Shown here: in pieces, positions 18,467 to 26,972 of the stretch
Layout: every line of letters starts with the position of its first letter
How positions within the stretch are numbered: position 1 is the stretch's first letter
Source of the DNA: CAXXOK01 sp963663285
GTDB lineage: Bacteria > Bacillota > Clostridia > Christensenellales > Aristaeellaceae
Assembly: GCA_963663285.2 (NCBI GenBank)
Contig: CAXXNI010000002.1
Location: 186,001-250,000 of the forward strand
Length of the DNA stretch: 64,000 nt
Direction: 5' to 3'
Position numbers and translations under genes: made by a program
Notes under the pieces: generated by a model
Told to the model about the DNA's origin: nothing
What the model saw: only the letters and a program-made list of their open reading frames with translations
Database searches by the model: none

Positions 18467-18472
18467 GGATTG

Positions 18473-18501
18473 ATTATAGCGGAGCGTAAACGGCTTGTCA
18501 A
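18473..18501 (-). promoter_or_regulatory. Consensus sigma-A promoter of the T-box transcript
   Basis: Minus-strand TTGACA (18496-18501), a 17-base spacer and TATAAT (18473-18478) form a perfect consensus promoter, placing the transcript start just upstream of the T-box leader. Confidence 0.9.
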
Positions 18502-18519
18502 CCCTTTTACTAAAAATAA

Positions 18520-19134
18520 CTATTTTTGCGGCGCGTCTTCCGGTGCGTTCAGTAGCAGAAAGGCATAATTTGTGCCGTGAAAATCCGTATAAGCAAAGGG
18601 CGTAAAACCAAAACGGCGGTAAAAGGCGTGATCGTTTTTGGAAACAATGCTTTCCACGTACAGCGGCAGACCGTCAAAAGCTGTCATGCTTTGGGTCAGC
18701 ACTGCCGCACCGGCTCCTTTTTGGCTGGATGCAAGAAATTCCAGCGTGGCACAGGGAAAATCAGGACCATACCGGTTGAGCATGGTAAACAGTTCGTTAA
18801 CCCTGTGTGCAGCCGCAGGGCTGCGCAGAGCAAGCCAAGCCATGCGGGGGAGAAGACCTAAGCGGAGCATAGCGCCTAAAGTAAGCTCTGGAGATTCCGG
18901 CGTGCTCCACAGCGCGCAGGCGGCAATGCCGCCGTCTGCCTGCGTGGCAACAAATACACGCCCCGCCTTTAGCGCATAATCCAGCATGGTACGTAAAAAA
19001 AGCCGGGCAAGCTTTGGACGGCCGGGGAACAGAAAGGTTGAAAACAAAGGCGTTTGCCAAAAAGCATGAGTAAGCAGCGAGGTGAGATTGTTACGCTGCG
19101 AAGCTGTGGGCGAAACCAGCGGACGTACGTCCAT
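18520..19134 (-). CDS. GNAT-family N-acetyltransferase
   Basis: Putative acyl-CoA-dependent acetyltransferase of 204 residues. The C-terminal half has the GNAT layout: LEFLASSQKGAGAAVL (acetyl-CoA pyrophosphate loop region), LPLYVESIVSKNDHAFYRRFGF (typical terminal alpha4-beta6 segment). The start is ATG 19134, with AGGAGG 11 bases upstream; a longer in-frame start at 19167 overlaps the ribosome site. It diverges from the small membrane protein gene at 19335. Substrate unknown. Confidence 0.75.
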   Translation of the reverse strand: MDVRPLVSPTASQRNNLTSLLTHAFWQTPLFSTFLFPGRPKLARLFLRTMLDYALKAGRVFVATQADGGIAACALWSTPESPELTLGAMLRLGLLPRMAWLALRSPAAAHRVNELFTMLNRYGPDFPCATLEFLASSQKGAGAAVLTQSMTAFDGLPLYVESIVSKNDHAFYRRFGFTPFAYTDFHGTNYAFLLLNAPEDAPQK

Positions 19135-19178
19135 GGAGATAACGACCTCCTTTATCAAAAGAACCAAACAACAGCACC

Positions 19179-19207
19179 ATTATACCATAGCGGCATAAAC
19201 CCGGCAA
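19179..19207 (-). promoter_or_regulatory. Promoter of the GNAT gene
   Basis: Minus-strand TTGCCG (19202-19207), 17-base spacer and TATAAT (19179-19184), 45 bases before the start codon. Confidence 0.7.
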
Positions 19208-19233
19208 CGTGTGTTACAGCTGAACCGGCTTGC

Positions 19234-19262
19234 TTTACCCTCCGTAAAAGCTATGGTATAAT
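19234..19262 (+). promoter_or_regulatory. Promoter of the small membrane protein gene
   Basis: TTTACC (19234-19239), 17-base spacer and TATAAT (19257-19262), divergent from the GNAT promoter. Confidence 0.7.
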
Positions 19263-19334
19263 GAAGTACTGTAATCGCTTGATTTTTTATATCCCGGATG
19301 CGAAACAAGACGATTGAATAAAGGAGGGAACTGC

Positions 19335-19838
19335 TTGTACCGATATTCCAACCAAAGCCGGTTTAACTCCATTATGCGCTCTAACCGCTACCGCCCGATT
19401 ATCGTGATCGTGATTATTGTTGTAGCGGCGTATCTGCTGCTTAAACTGGTAGGCGTGGGCGGCTTGAACGAAGCGAATTTTGAGAGCCAGCGTAATGCGA
19501 AGCTTCGCTCGGAAATTCAGCATGCCGTCAGCCAGACCAATACGCTGTCGCGGCTGGGCGCTACCACTACAAGCAATGTTCTGGGCAAAGTACGGCAATA
19601 TGTACATGGCATTGAGGTTATTAATGATTTAAATGTAAGTATGTACGGCGAGGTCGGCCGCTTGTACAGTGCGAGCGTATTTGATGATATCTATACCATT
19701 ATCGACGAATACGACGCAAAGCTATCCAGCGGTCAAAAAATAAGTGATACATTAGCGGAACTCACCAGTGCGGTTGCCAATTTGGAAACGCAAACTACGG
19801 CGATCATCGGCGCGGCGACAGCCACAACAGAAGAATAA
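19335..19838 (+). CDS. Small single-pass membrane protein, unknown function
   Basis: Protein of 167 residues, TTG start with AAAGGAGGG 6 bases upstream (a TTG at 19314 overlaps no site). A basic N-terminus (YRYSNQSRF, RSNRYR) precedes one transmembrane helix at about residues 21-38 (IIVIVIIVVAAYLLLKL). The rest is probably extracytoplasmic and helical, with heptad-like stretches (LRSEIQHAVSQTNTLSRLG, LAELTSAVANLETQ). Not recognised. Its position before murI and wecB suggests an envelope role, which is inference only. Confidence 0.65.
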   Translation: MYRYSNQSRFNSIMRSNRYRPIIVIVIIVVAAYLLLKLVGVGGLNEANFESQRNAKLRSEIQHAVSQTNTLSRLGATTTSNVLGKVRQYVHGIEVINDLNVSMYGEVGRLYSASVFDDIYTIIDEYDAKLSSGQKISDTLAELTSAVANLETQTTAIIGAATATTEE

Positions 19839-19870
19839 GCAAGAATAGAAGCGATAGAATCAAAAGGAAT

Positions 19871-19916
19871 ACAAGCAGGCGCGTCCTCATATGATAAAGA
19901 GGACGCGCCTGCTTGT
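19871..19916. repeat. Perfect 18-bp inverted repeat overlapping the murI promoter
   Basis: ACAAGCAGGCGCGTCCTC at 19871-19888 and its exact complement at 19899-19916 flank a 10-base loop. No T-run follows on the plus strand. The right arm overlaps the -35 element of murI, so it may act as a terminator for the upstream gene, an operator, or both. Confidence 0.7.
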
Positions 19917-19941
19917 AAAAGGCCGGACAAGCGGGTATAAT
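19913..19941 (+). promoter_or_regulatory. murI promoter
   Basis: TTGTAA (19913-19918), 17-base spacer and TATAAT (19936-19941), 28 bases before the GTG start of murI. Confidence 0.7.
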
Positions 19942-19968
19942 AAGCCCAATATCGGAGGTGGCTTGGCG

Positions 19969-20802
19969 GTGGATGATCGACCCATCGGCGTGCTGGACAG
20001 CGGCTTTGGCGGTATCAGCGTTTTAGCCTGCGCGGCGAAAACATTGCCGCAGGAGGACTTTATTTTTTTAGGGGATAATTTACACGCCCCCTATGGCGAC
20101 CGTGAGCCTGAGGAGGTCATGCGCTTTACCCGCATGGCAGTTGACCAATTGATTCAATGTAATTGTAAGGCGATTATGATTGCGTGTAATACGGCGACGA
20201 GCGTTGCCGCGGCTGCATTGCGAAGCGAGCTTTCCATGCCGGTGATCGGGATGGAACCGGCGTTAAAACCCGCCTCCAAACTGCCCGGAGAAGGGAAAAT
20301 ACTGGTCATGGCAACCGCTATGACGCTGAAACTGGAAAAATTCCGCGCACTTATGGCCCGCTACGGGCAAGACGCGCTACCTGTGCCCTGCCCCGGGCTG
20401 GTTGAGCTGATTGAGGCGGGTGAATTGGAAGGCCCGCTGATTCAGGCTGAACTGGAAAAGCTGCTGTCGCCATATTTACGCCAGCCGGTAAAAGCAGTTG
20501 TGTTGGGCTGCACGCACTATGTTTTCCTAATTCCCGCCCTGCGCACGTTCTTACCTGCCGGTATTCCACTGGTTGACGGTAATGAAGGCACGGCACGTCA
20601 ACTGGCAAAGCGCCTTACGCAAGAGCACCTGCTAAAGGCGGAACCGCCCTACGAGGCTGATGAACGTAAACCATTAAAGCCAAAGGGAAGCATTTCATTT
20701 TTATCTACTGCGCGGGATGCAGCGATTGTTGATAGAATGCAGAAATGGTACGACTTGGCAATTGAAGAAATTTGCAATTCATCCGGTGAAGCGGTAAAAT
20801 AA
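19969..20802 (+). CDS. murI: Glutamate racemase
   Basis: Makes D-glutamate for peptidoglycan; cytoplasmic, 277 residues. The start is GTG 19969 with GGAGGT 9 bases upstream. The two catalytic cysteines are Cys73 (IACNTATS) and Cys181 (LGCTHY); the substrate loop LDSGFGGISV opens the protein and PYG follows the DNLHAPYG motif. The cofactor-independent racemase family is unambiguous. A promoter overlapping an inverted repeat lies upstream. wecB follows after 47 bases. Confidence 0.93.
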   Translation: MDDRPIGVLDSGFGGISVLACAAKTLPQEDFIFLGDNLHAPYGDREPEEVMRFTRMAVDQLIQCNCKAIMIACNTATSVAAAALRSELSMPVIGMEPALKPASKLPGEGKILVMATAMTLKLEKFRALMARYGQDALPVPCPGLVELIEAGELEGPLIQAELEKLLSPYLRQPVKAVVLGCTHYVFLIPALRTFLPAGIPLVDGNEGTARQLAKRLTQEHLLKAEPPYEADERKPLKPKGSISFLSTARDAAIVDRMQKWYDLAIEEICNSSGEAVK

Positions 20803-20849
20803 TCTCGTTACGACTAACGCTGCTTGCAGCGGATTGGGTTGATTTACAC

Positions 20850-21950
20850 ATGAAAAAAGTGATGCTCATCTTTGGCACCCGCCCGGAAGCCATTAAAATG
20901 TGTCCGCTGGTGCACGTGCTGGAGGAGCACCCAGCATTTGAAGCTGTGGTCTGCGTTACCGGACAACATCGGCAAATGCTGGATCAGATATTGGATTGCT
21001 TTCACATTGAACCGAAATATGATCTGTGCATCATGCAAAAACAACAGACATTATTTGATGTAACCATCAATATATTGCAGCGTATTCGCGATATACTTGA
21101 GGCCGAAAAACCGGATGTCGTACTGGTGCATGGCGATACATCCACGGCGTTTGTAACGTCGCTGGCCTGTTTTTATTTGCAGATTCCGGTAGGGCATGTC
21201 GAGGCGGGGCTACGTACTTACAACCTGCATTCGCCGTTCCCGGAGGAGTTCAACCGGCAAGCGGTGGATTTGATTGCCAGGTTCTACTTTGCCCCAACCG
21301 ATATGAGCCGGCAAAATTTACTGCGGGAAGGGAAGCCGGACAAGAATATTTTTGTTACGGGCAATACGGTTATCGATGCACTTTCCACTACTGTACGGGA
21401 GCAATATAAACACCCGGAGATCGAATGGGCAAACGGCAGCAGGCTGATTTTGCTTACCGCGCACAGGCGGGAAAACCTGGGCACACCGATGCTGCATATG
21501 TTTAGTGCCATTCGCCGCGTGGTAAACGACACCCCTGATGTGAAGCTGATTTATCCCATGCATATGAACCCGACGGTACGTGAAATGGCAAGCCACTGTT
21601 TTTCCGGTTGTGACCGCATCCATATGATAGAGCCGTTGGATGTACTGGATTTCCATAATATTATGGCACGTGCGTTTTTGATTATGACCGATAGCGGAGG
21701 CATACAGGAAGAAGCGCCGTCGCTGGGCAAGCCTGTTTTAGTCATGCGGGATACTACCGAGCGCCCCGAAGGGATGGAAGCCGGTACGCTGCGGTTGGTC
21801 GGCACCGGGGAAGAGCCGATTTATCAAGCGGTGATGGAACTGTTGACTAAACCGGAAAAATACAAACAGATGGAACATGCGGCTAATCCGTACGGAGATG
21901 GACACGCCAGCGAATATATCGCCGACGTATTGGCGAAAAATCTGAAATGA
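20850..21950 (+). CDS. wecB: UDP-N-acetylglucosamine 2-epimerase (non-hydrolysing)
   Basis: Interconverts UDP-GlcNAc and UDP-ManNAc for teichoic acid or polysaccharide precursors; 366 residues, cytoplasmic. Diagnostic motifs are FGTRPEAIK at the N-terminus, TGQHRQML, HGDTST, GHVEAGLRT, TAHRRENLG, PMHMNP and TDSGGIQEEAPSLGKPV. Its name in Firmicutes is often mnaA. The ribosome binding site is weak, and the gene may be co-transcribed with murI 47 bases upstream. A terminator follows directly. Confidence 0.94.
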   Translation: MKKVMLIFGTRPEAIKMCPLVHVLEEHPAFEAVVCVTGQHRQMLDQILDCFHIEPKYDLCIMQKQQTLFDVTINILQRIRDILEAEKPDVVLVHGDTSTAFVTSLACFYLQIPVGHVEAGLRTYNLHSPFPEEFNRQAVDLIARFYFAPTDMSRQNLLREGKPDKNIFVTGNTVIDALSTTVREQYKHPEIEWANGSRLILLTAHRRENLGTPMLHMFSAIRRVVNDTPDVKLIYPMHMNPTVREMASHCFSGCDRIHMIEPLDVLDFHNIMARAFLIMTDSGGIQEEAPSLGKPVLVMRDTTERPEGMEAGTLRLVGTGEEPIYQAVMELLTKPEKYKQMEHAANPYGDGHASEYIADVLAKNLK

Positions 21951-21965
21951 GATTGAAACCCTGAA

Positions 21966-21990
21966 CGCCGGTTTAGCCGGCGCTTTTTAT
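21966..21990 (+). terminator. Rho-independent terminator after wecB
   Basis: CGCCGG (21966-21971) and CCGGCG (21977-21982) form a hairpin followed by CTTTTTATTTT. Confidence 0.85.
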
Positions 21991-22325
21991 TTTATGGCAT
22001 ATCCATTACGGGAAGGCTGCACACAAGGTAAAACAAAAGCTCAAGAAATCGTAGTTGTCATGGCTAAAGCCTGCGAAGGAAACGGCTGTGACGATTGAAT
22101 AATGGTACAGCGATAAATACTTCATGCTAAATGGCTCAAGGGCGGAGAAGCCGGATGTGTTAGCGTTTCAGGACAGTTTTTCTCCCTAAACGTTCGATGC
22201 TTTCCCTTTGCCATAAATTCATAAAATGCGACAATGCGTGATTTTTACACTGCAATGGCATACGATACAGTGTTTTCTGCTGATTTTTGGCGCGAAACAA
22301 TGGTTAGATTGTCTAATGAATTTGG
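21991..22325. other. Intergenic stretch without recognised gene
   Basis: About 335 bases of lower G+C between the wecB terminator and the next promoter. No reading frame with a ribosome binding site, RNA structure or repeat was recognised; it could be a decayed gene. Confidence 0.5.
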
Positions 22326-22354
22326 TTGCAACCCCTTGCCTTTTGCGGTATAAT
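22326..22354 (+). promoter_or_regulatory. Promoter of the SDR / ligase-ACP-AOS operon
   Basis: TTGCAA (22326-22331), 17-base spacer and TATAAT (22349-22354), 47 bases upstream of the GTG start at 22402. Confidence 0.75.
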
Positions 22355-22401
22355 TCGACTGTTATAGTCCGTTTTATATCGCACTTATTCGGAGGGATTC
22401 T

Positions 22402-23238
22402 GTGAAAAAAGGAACCGTTTGGGTCATCGGAGCATCCAGCGGGCTGGGATTGGCGACGGCGCAAGCATTCGCTAATGACGGCTGGCAGGTGATATCCGGG
22501 GCACGCTCTTTCAGCGCAAATTCGGCAGTTGACCCGGCCGATGGACGAACACATACCCTGCCACTGGATGTGACGGATGCGCAGAGCCGCGAGGCTTTTG
22601 TGAAAAACGCATTTGCCATCAGCCCGGTTGTGGATGTGCTTATCTATTGTGCTGCCGTACTGGTACTGGGCGCATGTGAACCCACATCGCACAGTGAGTA
22701 TGAGCGTGTTATGCAAACCAACTTTCTGGGGATGACGGGCATGGTTTCCCTTGCGCTGCCCGCCATGAGAACCGCCAAACAGGGGAAGATCGTTTTGTTT
22801 TCATCCATCAACGGCTTGCTGGGCATACCGTTTCAAAGCGCGTACACGGCCTCCAAACATGCGGTGGAGGGGTATGCTGAGTGTCTGGCGATGGAAACAT
22901 CGCCTTTCGGTATTCAGGTAAGCGTGGTAGAACCGGGCGATCACCGCGGTGGCAGCCAGCATACACGGCTGCATGCTGCGGCTGCGGAGCAAAGTTCGCC
23001 CTATGCGCAGGCGTACCAAAAAGCCTGCGCGATTATTCACCACGATGAAAGCAACGGCTTGTTACCGGAAAAACTGGGGCAGCGCGTATTGCGCAATGTA
23101 AAGCGCCGGAAAATGCGTTTTCGTTTGCGCGTCGCGAAGCCCGATCAGCTGCTGGCGGTAGTGCTGCACGATGTGCTGCCGCCTTCCCTGAACGCCCGTA
23201 TTCTGCGTGGCTATTATGGTAAGGGAGGAATTGCGTAA
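22402..23238 (+). CDS. Short-chain dehydrogenase/reductase
   Basis: NAD(P)-dependent reductase of 278 residues. The nucleotide site GASSGLGLATA opens the protein, NNAG is replaced by YCAAVL, the catalytic Ser lies in FSSINGL (134-135), and Tyr148 and Lys152 form YTASK. The region after PGD (substrate loop) and a C-terminal RRKMRFRLRVAKPDQLLAVVLHDVLPP resemble SDRs acting on lipids or ketones. The start is GTG with CGGAGGG upstream. Its stop abuts the ATG of the giant fusion gene, so the two are co-transcribed. A plausible role is reduction of the 3-keto group of the product made by the fusion enzyme, as 3-ketosphinganine reductase does; this is inference. Confidence 0.85.
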   Translation: MKKGTVWVIGASSGLGLATAQAFANDGWQVISGARSFSANSAVDPADGRTHTLPLDVTDAQSREAFVKNAFAISPVVDVLIYCAAVLVLGACEPTSHSEYERVMQTNFLGMTGMVSLALPAMRTAKQGKIVLFSSINGLLGIPFQSAYTASKHAVEGYAECLAMETSPFGIQVSVVEPGDHRGGSQHTRLHAAAAEQSSPYAQAYQKACAIIHHDESNGLLPEKLGQRVLRNVKRRKMRFRLRVAKPDQLLAVVLHDVLPPSLNARILRGYYGKGGIA

Positions 23239-26200
23239 ATGGCTCAATACAGTATTGAAAATATCAGCCAAACCCTGCGCGGCGATATGCGCTTGCAGAC
23301 TATATACGATATTATCACTTCTTACGATCAGGAAGAGGCAGCCGTTTGGCTGGAGGATGGTAAGGAACATACCCTGAGCTTTTCCGATTATGCCCGCATG
23401 ACAGACCGGTTTGCTGCGTTTATCCGTAATACTACGAATGTGCCGAAGGGCGCTTATGTCGGCATCGCGGTAGACACCTGCAAGGAATGGCCTGCGATTT
23501 TCTGGGGCGTAATCCGGGCGGGATTCAACGCATTGTTGATTGATGCATCCCTGTCCGACGAGATGACGACCTATTTGCTGACCCAGGCAGGCGCAAAAGC
23601 GATCATCACGCCGAAAACGCGCCCGCTGCCCGATGGCGTAACATGGATTGATACAGAAAAGCTGTTTGCCGCCCCGGATGCGCCCGCTGATTTTAAGGCG
23701 GAATATGGCGATCAGGTAGCGTTATGCACCAGCGGTACAACAGGTACGAGCCGTATATTCGTGTATCATGGGCACGCTATTGCGGAGCAGGTGCTCTCCT
23801 CGGAGCTTTTGTACCATGCGCAAAAACGCATTGTGGACAATCAGCACCGCCGGGCTTTGGCCTTCCTGCCGTTCCACCACGTGTTCGGCTTTATGGCGAA
23901 CGTGATGTGGGTTGCATTCATTGGCTTTAGCAATATTTATCTGCCCAACCGCTCCCCGCAGGCGATACTGGAAACGTCCCAGCAATGCAAGCCGGACATG
24001 TTAATGGCAGTGCCGCTGCTGGCGAACAATTTTTGCATTGGGCTGCAAAAGAAACTGAGCAAGCAAAGCGCGTTCAAACGCGGTATGTTTGCCATGCTCA
24101 AGGGCATCAGCCTCGGCGTGCAGACTATTGCGCCGGATTTTGGCCTGAAACTGGCCGAGAAGGTGCTGTTTGGCAGCGTTACCTCCAATTTGCTTGGCTC
24201 CAATCTGCGGGTGATTATACTGGGCGGCAGCCACACCCCAAGCGAGCATTTGCGCACGCTGAACGCACTGGGATACTACACTATTTGCGGTTTCGGTATG
24301 ACCGAGACGGCTGTGACCAGCGTGGAAACGTCCATGAGTTTGCACAAACGCGTGAGCGGTTCAGTTGGTAAACCGCTGAATAATGTGGAGTACCGCGTTA
24401 CCCCGAGCGAAGCCCGCGGACGCCGCGGCGAAATGTTGATTCGCGGCAACAGCATCCACACCGGCAGGCTGGCGGATGGGAAGCTGCTCCCGCCGGATAC
24501 GCTGGAAGGCGGCTGGTATCCCACCGGCGATGTGGTTCGGCTGGAAAAAGGCGACCGTATGTTTGTGGAAGGCCGCTGCAAAGATGTGATCATCAATGAG
24601 TCGGGAGAAAATGTATATCCCGATGAGCTGGAAGATGCGTTTTCTACGTTGGTCGGCGCGGAACAGTTTACTGTGCTGGGCATTCTAAAACCCGGTAAGA
24701 ATCAAAAGTACGAAGACATCGCGCTGGTAATGAACGTTGGCGAGCATTACCGGGAAGATGCGTTTTTAGAGGGCATACTGCAACAGGTCATCACTATTAA
24801 CAGTAAACTTCCCACACTCAAGCGGGTAACGCGCGTACTGGTAACGCCGGAGCAGCTGCCGCTGGTAAACGGCATTAAAGTTAAGCGCCTTACCTTAAAA
24901 GCATTGATTGAGCAAAACAAACTGGCATATCGTGATTTGCGTATGTCCGGTGCCAAAGCCGCACCGGTGGAGCCGACTGCGCCCGATGTGGTCGCGCGGG
25001 AGGTGCAGCCCTCCGATTTGCAAATGGAGGAAATTAAGCAAAAGGTACGCACTTTGTATGCCGACGCGCTAAGCCTTGGCAGCGGAGCATTCTCCGACGA
25101 TGCACACTTCATTGATGATTTGGGTGGCGATAGCCTGCAAGTGCTGGCTGCGTCGCTGAAAGCGGAAGAGCAGTTCAGCATTACCATACCGGTGGAGGAA
25201 TACGGCCGCTGCACGACGGTAAACGATATGAGCGCGCTGGTATATGCCAAGCTCAATGGAGTAGGCGCATACGAAAGCCAGTCCGAGCCGGATGAAGAAA
25301 TTGTACCTGTAACGCGCTTTGAGGATGCGCCGGAATGCATCGCATTCCAGAAACGCATGCAGGCGCTGATGGCAACGGGGGAGGATAACCCCTACTTCGT
25401 CTGCCACGAATCGCCCCTGCGGGATAAAAGCCTGATGGCGGGACACGAAGTGCTCAACTTCGGCTCCTATAACTATGCCGGCATGAGCGGCCGCCCGGAG
25501 GTTATGGAGGCCGCGAAGGAAGCGATAGACAAGTACGGCACCAGCGCCAGCGGCAGCCGCCTGCTCGCGGGCGAAAAGAAAATCCATGAAGAGCTGGAAC
25601 GGGAACTGGCTGAATGGAAGCACGCCGAGGATTGCCTGGTGCTGGTGGGCGGCCATTCCACCAATGTTACGCTGGTGGGTAACTTCTGCGGTAAGAATGA
25701 TTTGATCGTATATGATGCGCTGGCGCATAACTCGATTGAAGAAGGCTGCCGCTTGAGCCGCGCTACAGCCAAACCGTTTCCGCATAACGACCCGGAAGCG
25801 CTGGAAAGTATTTTACGCATGCAGCGCAGCAAGTACGCGAAGGTGCTTATCGTCATTGAGGGCGCATACAGCATGGATGGCGATATTGCTGATGTACCCG
25901 CCTTTGTGGCGCTGAAGAAGAAGTACGGCTGCTTCCTGATGGTGGATGAAGCGCACAGCGCATGCGTTATCGGGGAAACCGGCGGCGGTGTGGACGAGTA
26001 CTTCAATTTGGAACCGACCGATATTGATATTAAAATGGGCACGCTGTCCAAGGGCTTGGGCACTTGCGGCGGATATCTGGCCGGATCGCGGACATTGATT
26101 CAGTATTTGCGCTACAATCTGCCCGGCTTCGTGTTCAGCGTGGGCATCTCGCCGCCGCTGGCAGCCGCTACGCTGGAAAGTGTGCGGCAGGTGCGGCATA

Positions 26201-26532
26201 ATCCGCAGATTATGGCGGATATGCGGCGCAATATCGACTGCTTTGTGCAGGAAGCGAAGAAGCGCAACCTCAATATCTGTTTGGCTGAACATACGGCGAT
26301 CATTCCTGTATTGGTCGGCAGCGATGAGGACGCTTTCCTGCTTTCCAACAAGCTGCGTGAGCGCGGCGTGTTCGTACCCCCGGCGGTATATCCCGCTGTG
26401 CCGAAAAATAAGGCACGCTTGCGCTTCTGCGTTATCAGCGAGCATAAACCGGAGCAAATTGTGGAGGCGCTGGATAAGCTGGTGGAGCTTGCGCAGGAAC
26501 TGGGTATACAACTACCGCCCACGGGGAAGTAA
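23239..26532 (+). CDS. Trifunctional fusion: acyl-adenylate ligase, acyl carrier protein, alpha-oxoamine synthase
   Basis: Protein of 1097 residues with three joined modules. Residues 1-575 are an AMP-forming ligase: TSGTTGTS near 164-171, GFGMTET, YPTGDVV, GRCKDVIINESGENVYPDE and the catalytic Lys region NGIKVKRL. Residues about 595-675 are a carrier protein with phosphopantetheine Ser632 in LGGDSLQVL. Residues about 690-1097 are a PLP-dependent alpha-oxoamine synthase (serine palmitoyltransferase, KBL, BioF and HemA family): NFGSYNYAG, GTSASGSRLLAG, DEAHSACVIG and the PLP Lys938 in TLSKGLGTCGG. The design implies loading of a fatty acid onto the carrier and decarboxylative condensation with an amino acid to an amino-ketone. 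The adjacent SDR could reduce it. The amino acid and chain length are unknown. Confidence 0.88.
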   Translation: MAQYSIENISQTLRGDMRLQTIYDIITSYDQEEAAVWLEDGKEHTLSFSDYARMTDRFAAFIRNTTNVPKGAYVGIAVDTCKEWPAIFWGVIRAGFNALLIDASLSDEMTTYLLTQAGAKAIITPKTRPLPDGVTWIDTEKLFAAPDAPADFKAEYGDQVALCTSGTTGTSRIFVYHGHAIAEQVLSSELLYHAQKRIVDNQHRRALAFLPFHHVFGFMANVMWVAFIGFSNIYLPNRSPQAILETSQQCKPDMLMAVPLLANNFCIGLQKKLSKQSAFKRGMFAMLKGISLGVQTIAPDFGLKLAEKVLFGSVTSNLLGSNLRVIILGGSHTPSEHLRTLNALGYYTICGFGMTETAVTSVETSMSLHKRVSGSVGKPLNNVEYRVTPSEARGRRGEMLIRGNSIHTGRLADGKLLPPDTLEGGWYPTGDVVRLEKGDRMFVEGRCKDVIINESGENVYPDELEDAFSTLVGAEQFTVLGILKPGKNQKYEDIALVMNVGEHYREDAFLEGILQQVITINSKLPTLKRVTRVLVTPEQLPLVNGIKVKRLTLKALIEQNKLAYRDLRMSGAKAAPVEPTAPDVVAREVQPSDLQMEEIKQKVRTLYADALSLGSGAFSDDAHFIDDLGGDSLQVLAASLKAEEQFSITIPVEEYGRCTTVNDMSALVYAKLNGVGAYESQSEPDEEIVPVTRFEDAPECIAFQKRMQALMATGEDNPYFVCHESPLRDKSLMAGHEVLNFGSYNYAGMSGRPEVMEAAKEAIDKYGTSASGSRLLAGEKKIHEELERELAEWKHAEDCLVLVGGHSTNVTLVGNFCGKNDLIVYDALAHNSIEEGCRLSRATAKPFPHNDPEALESILRMQRSKYAKVLIVIEGAYSMDGDIADVPAFVALKKKYGCFLMVDEAHSACVIGETGGGVDEYFNLEPTDIDIKMGTLSKGLGTCGGYLAGSRTLIQYLRYNLPGFVFSVGISPPLAAATLESVRQVRHNPQIMADMRRNIDCFVQEAKKRNLNICLAEHTAIIPVLVGSDEDAFLLSNKLRERGVFVPPAVYPAVPKNKARLRFCVISEHKPEQIVEALDKLVELAQELGIQLPPTGK

Positions 26533-26557
26533 ACAAAATCAAATTCAGGCATGATTC

Positions 26558-26588
26558 AGGAGCCGCGGCATTGCTGCGGCTCCTCTTA
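26558..26588 (+). terminator. Terminator after the fusion gene
   Basis: AGGAGCCGC (26558-26566) pairs with GCGGCTCCT (26576-26584), followed by only a short T-rich stretch (CTTAT). Confidence 0.6.
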
Positions 26589-26915
26589 TCGTATTTGCAC
26601 TTACCGGGTTTTAAGGGATACGGTTGATACAAGGGTTATGCCCGGTAGCGTGCAGTATTAGCAATCGAAGTTTGTGCGCGTTCCCGTATGCACTGTCAGC
26701 ATTGAGCATGGTTTTACACATTCCACATGAACAATATACCAGCTATTTTTACTTGCTTAACCATGGATTACGGATAACGCTTCGTCTTAATAGGACAAAG
26801 GCACTGTTGAAACGCTGGAAACCTAGCAGTAGGGCAGAGTAATATGAGCCGGAACATTTACTACGTTTGCATAACAGCAGGATGCTTGTTCTATACGCAA
26901 CGGTTGGTCGACAAA
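26589..26915. other. Intergenic stretch without recognised gene
   Basis: About 330 bases between convergent genes. Short open frames exist, but none has a ribosome binding site or a recognisable family; no RNA or repeat was seen. Possibly a gene remnant. Confidence 0.5.
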
Positions 26916-26921
26916 CAAAAA

Positions 26922-26949
26922 GGAGCAAAGCGCCGCAACGCTTTGCTCC
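26922..26949 (-). terminator. Terminator of the DEAD-box helicase gene
   Basis: On the minus strand GGAGCAAAGCG and CGCTTTGCTCC (26939-26949 and 26922-26932) form a perfect 11-bp stem followed by TTTTTG. Confidence 0.9.
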
Positions 26950-26972
26950 TTGACTGTATCAAAGGTAGATGT

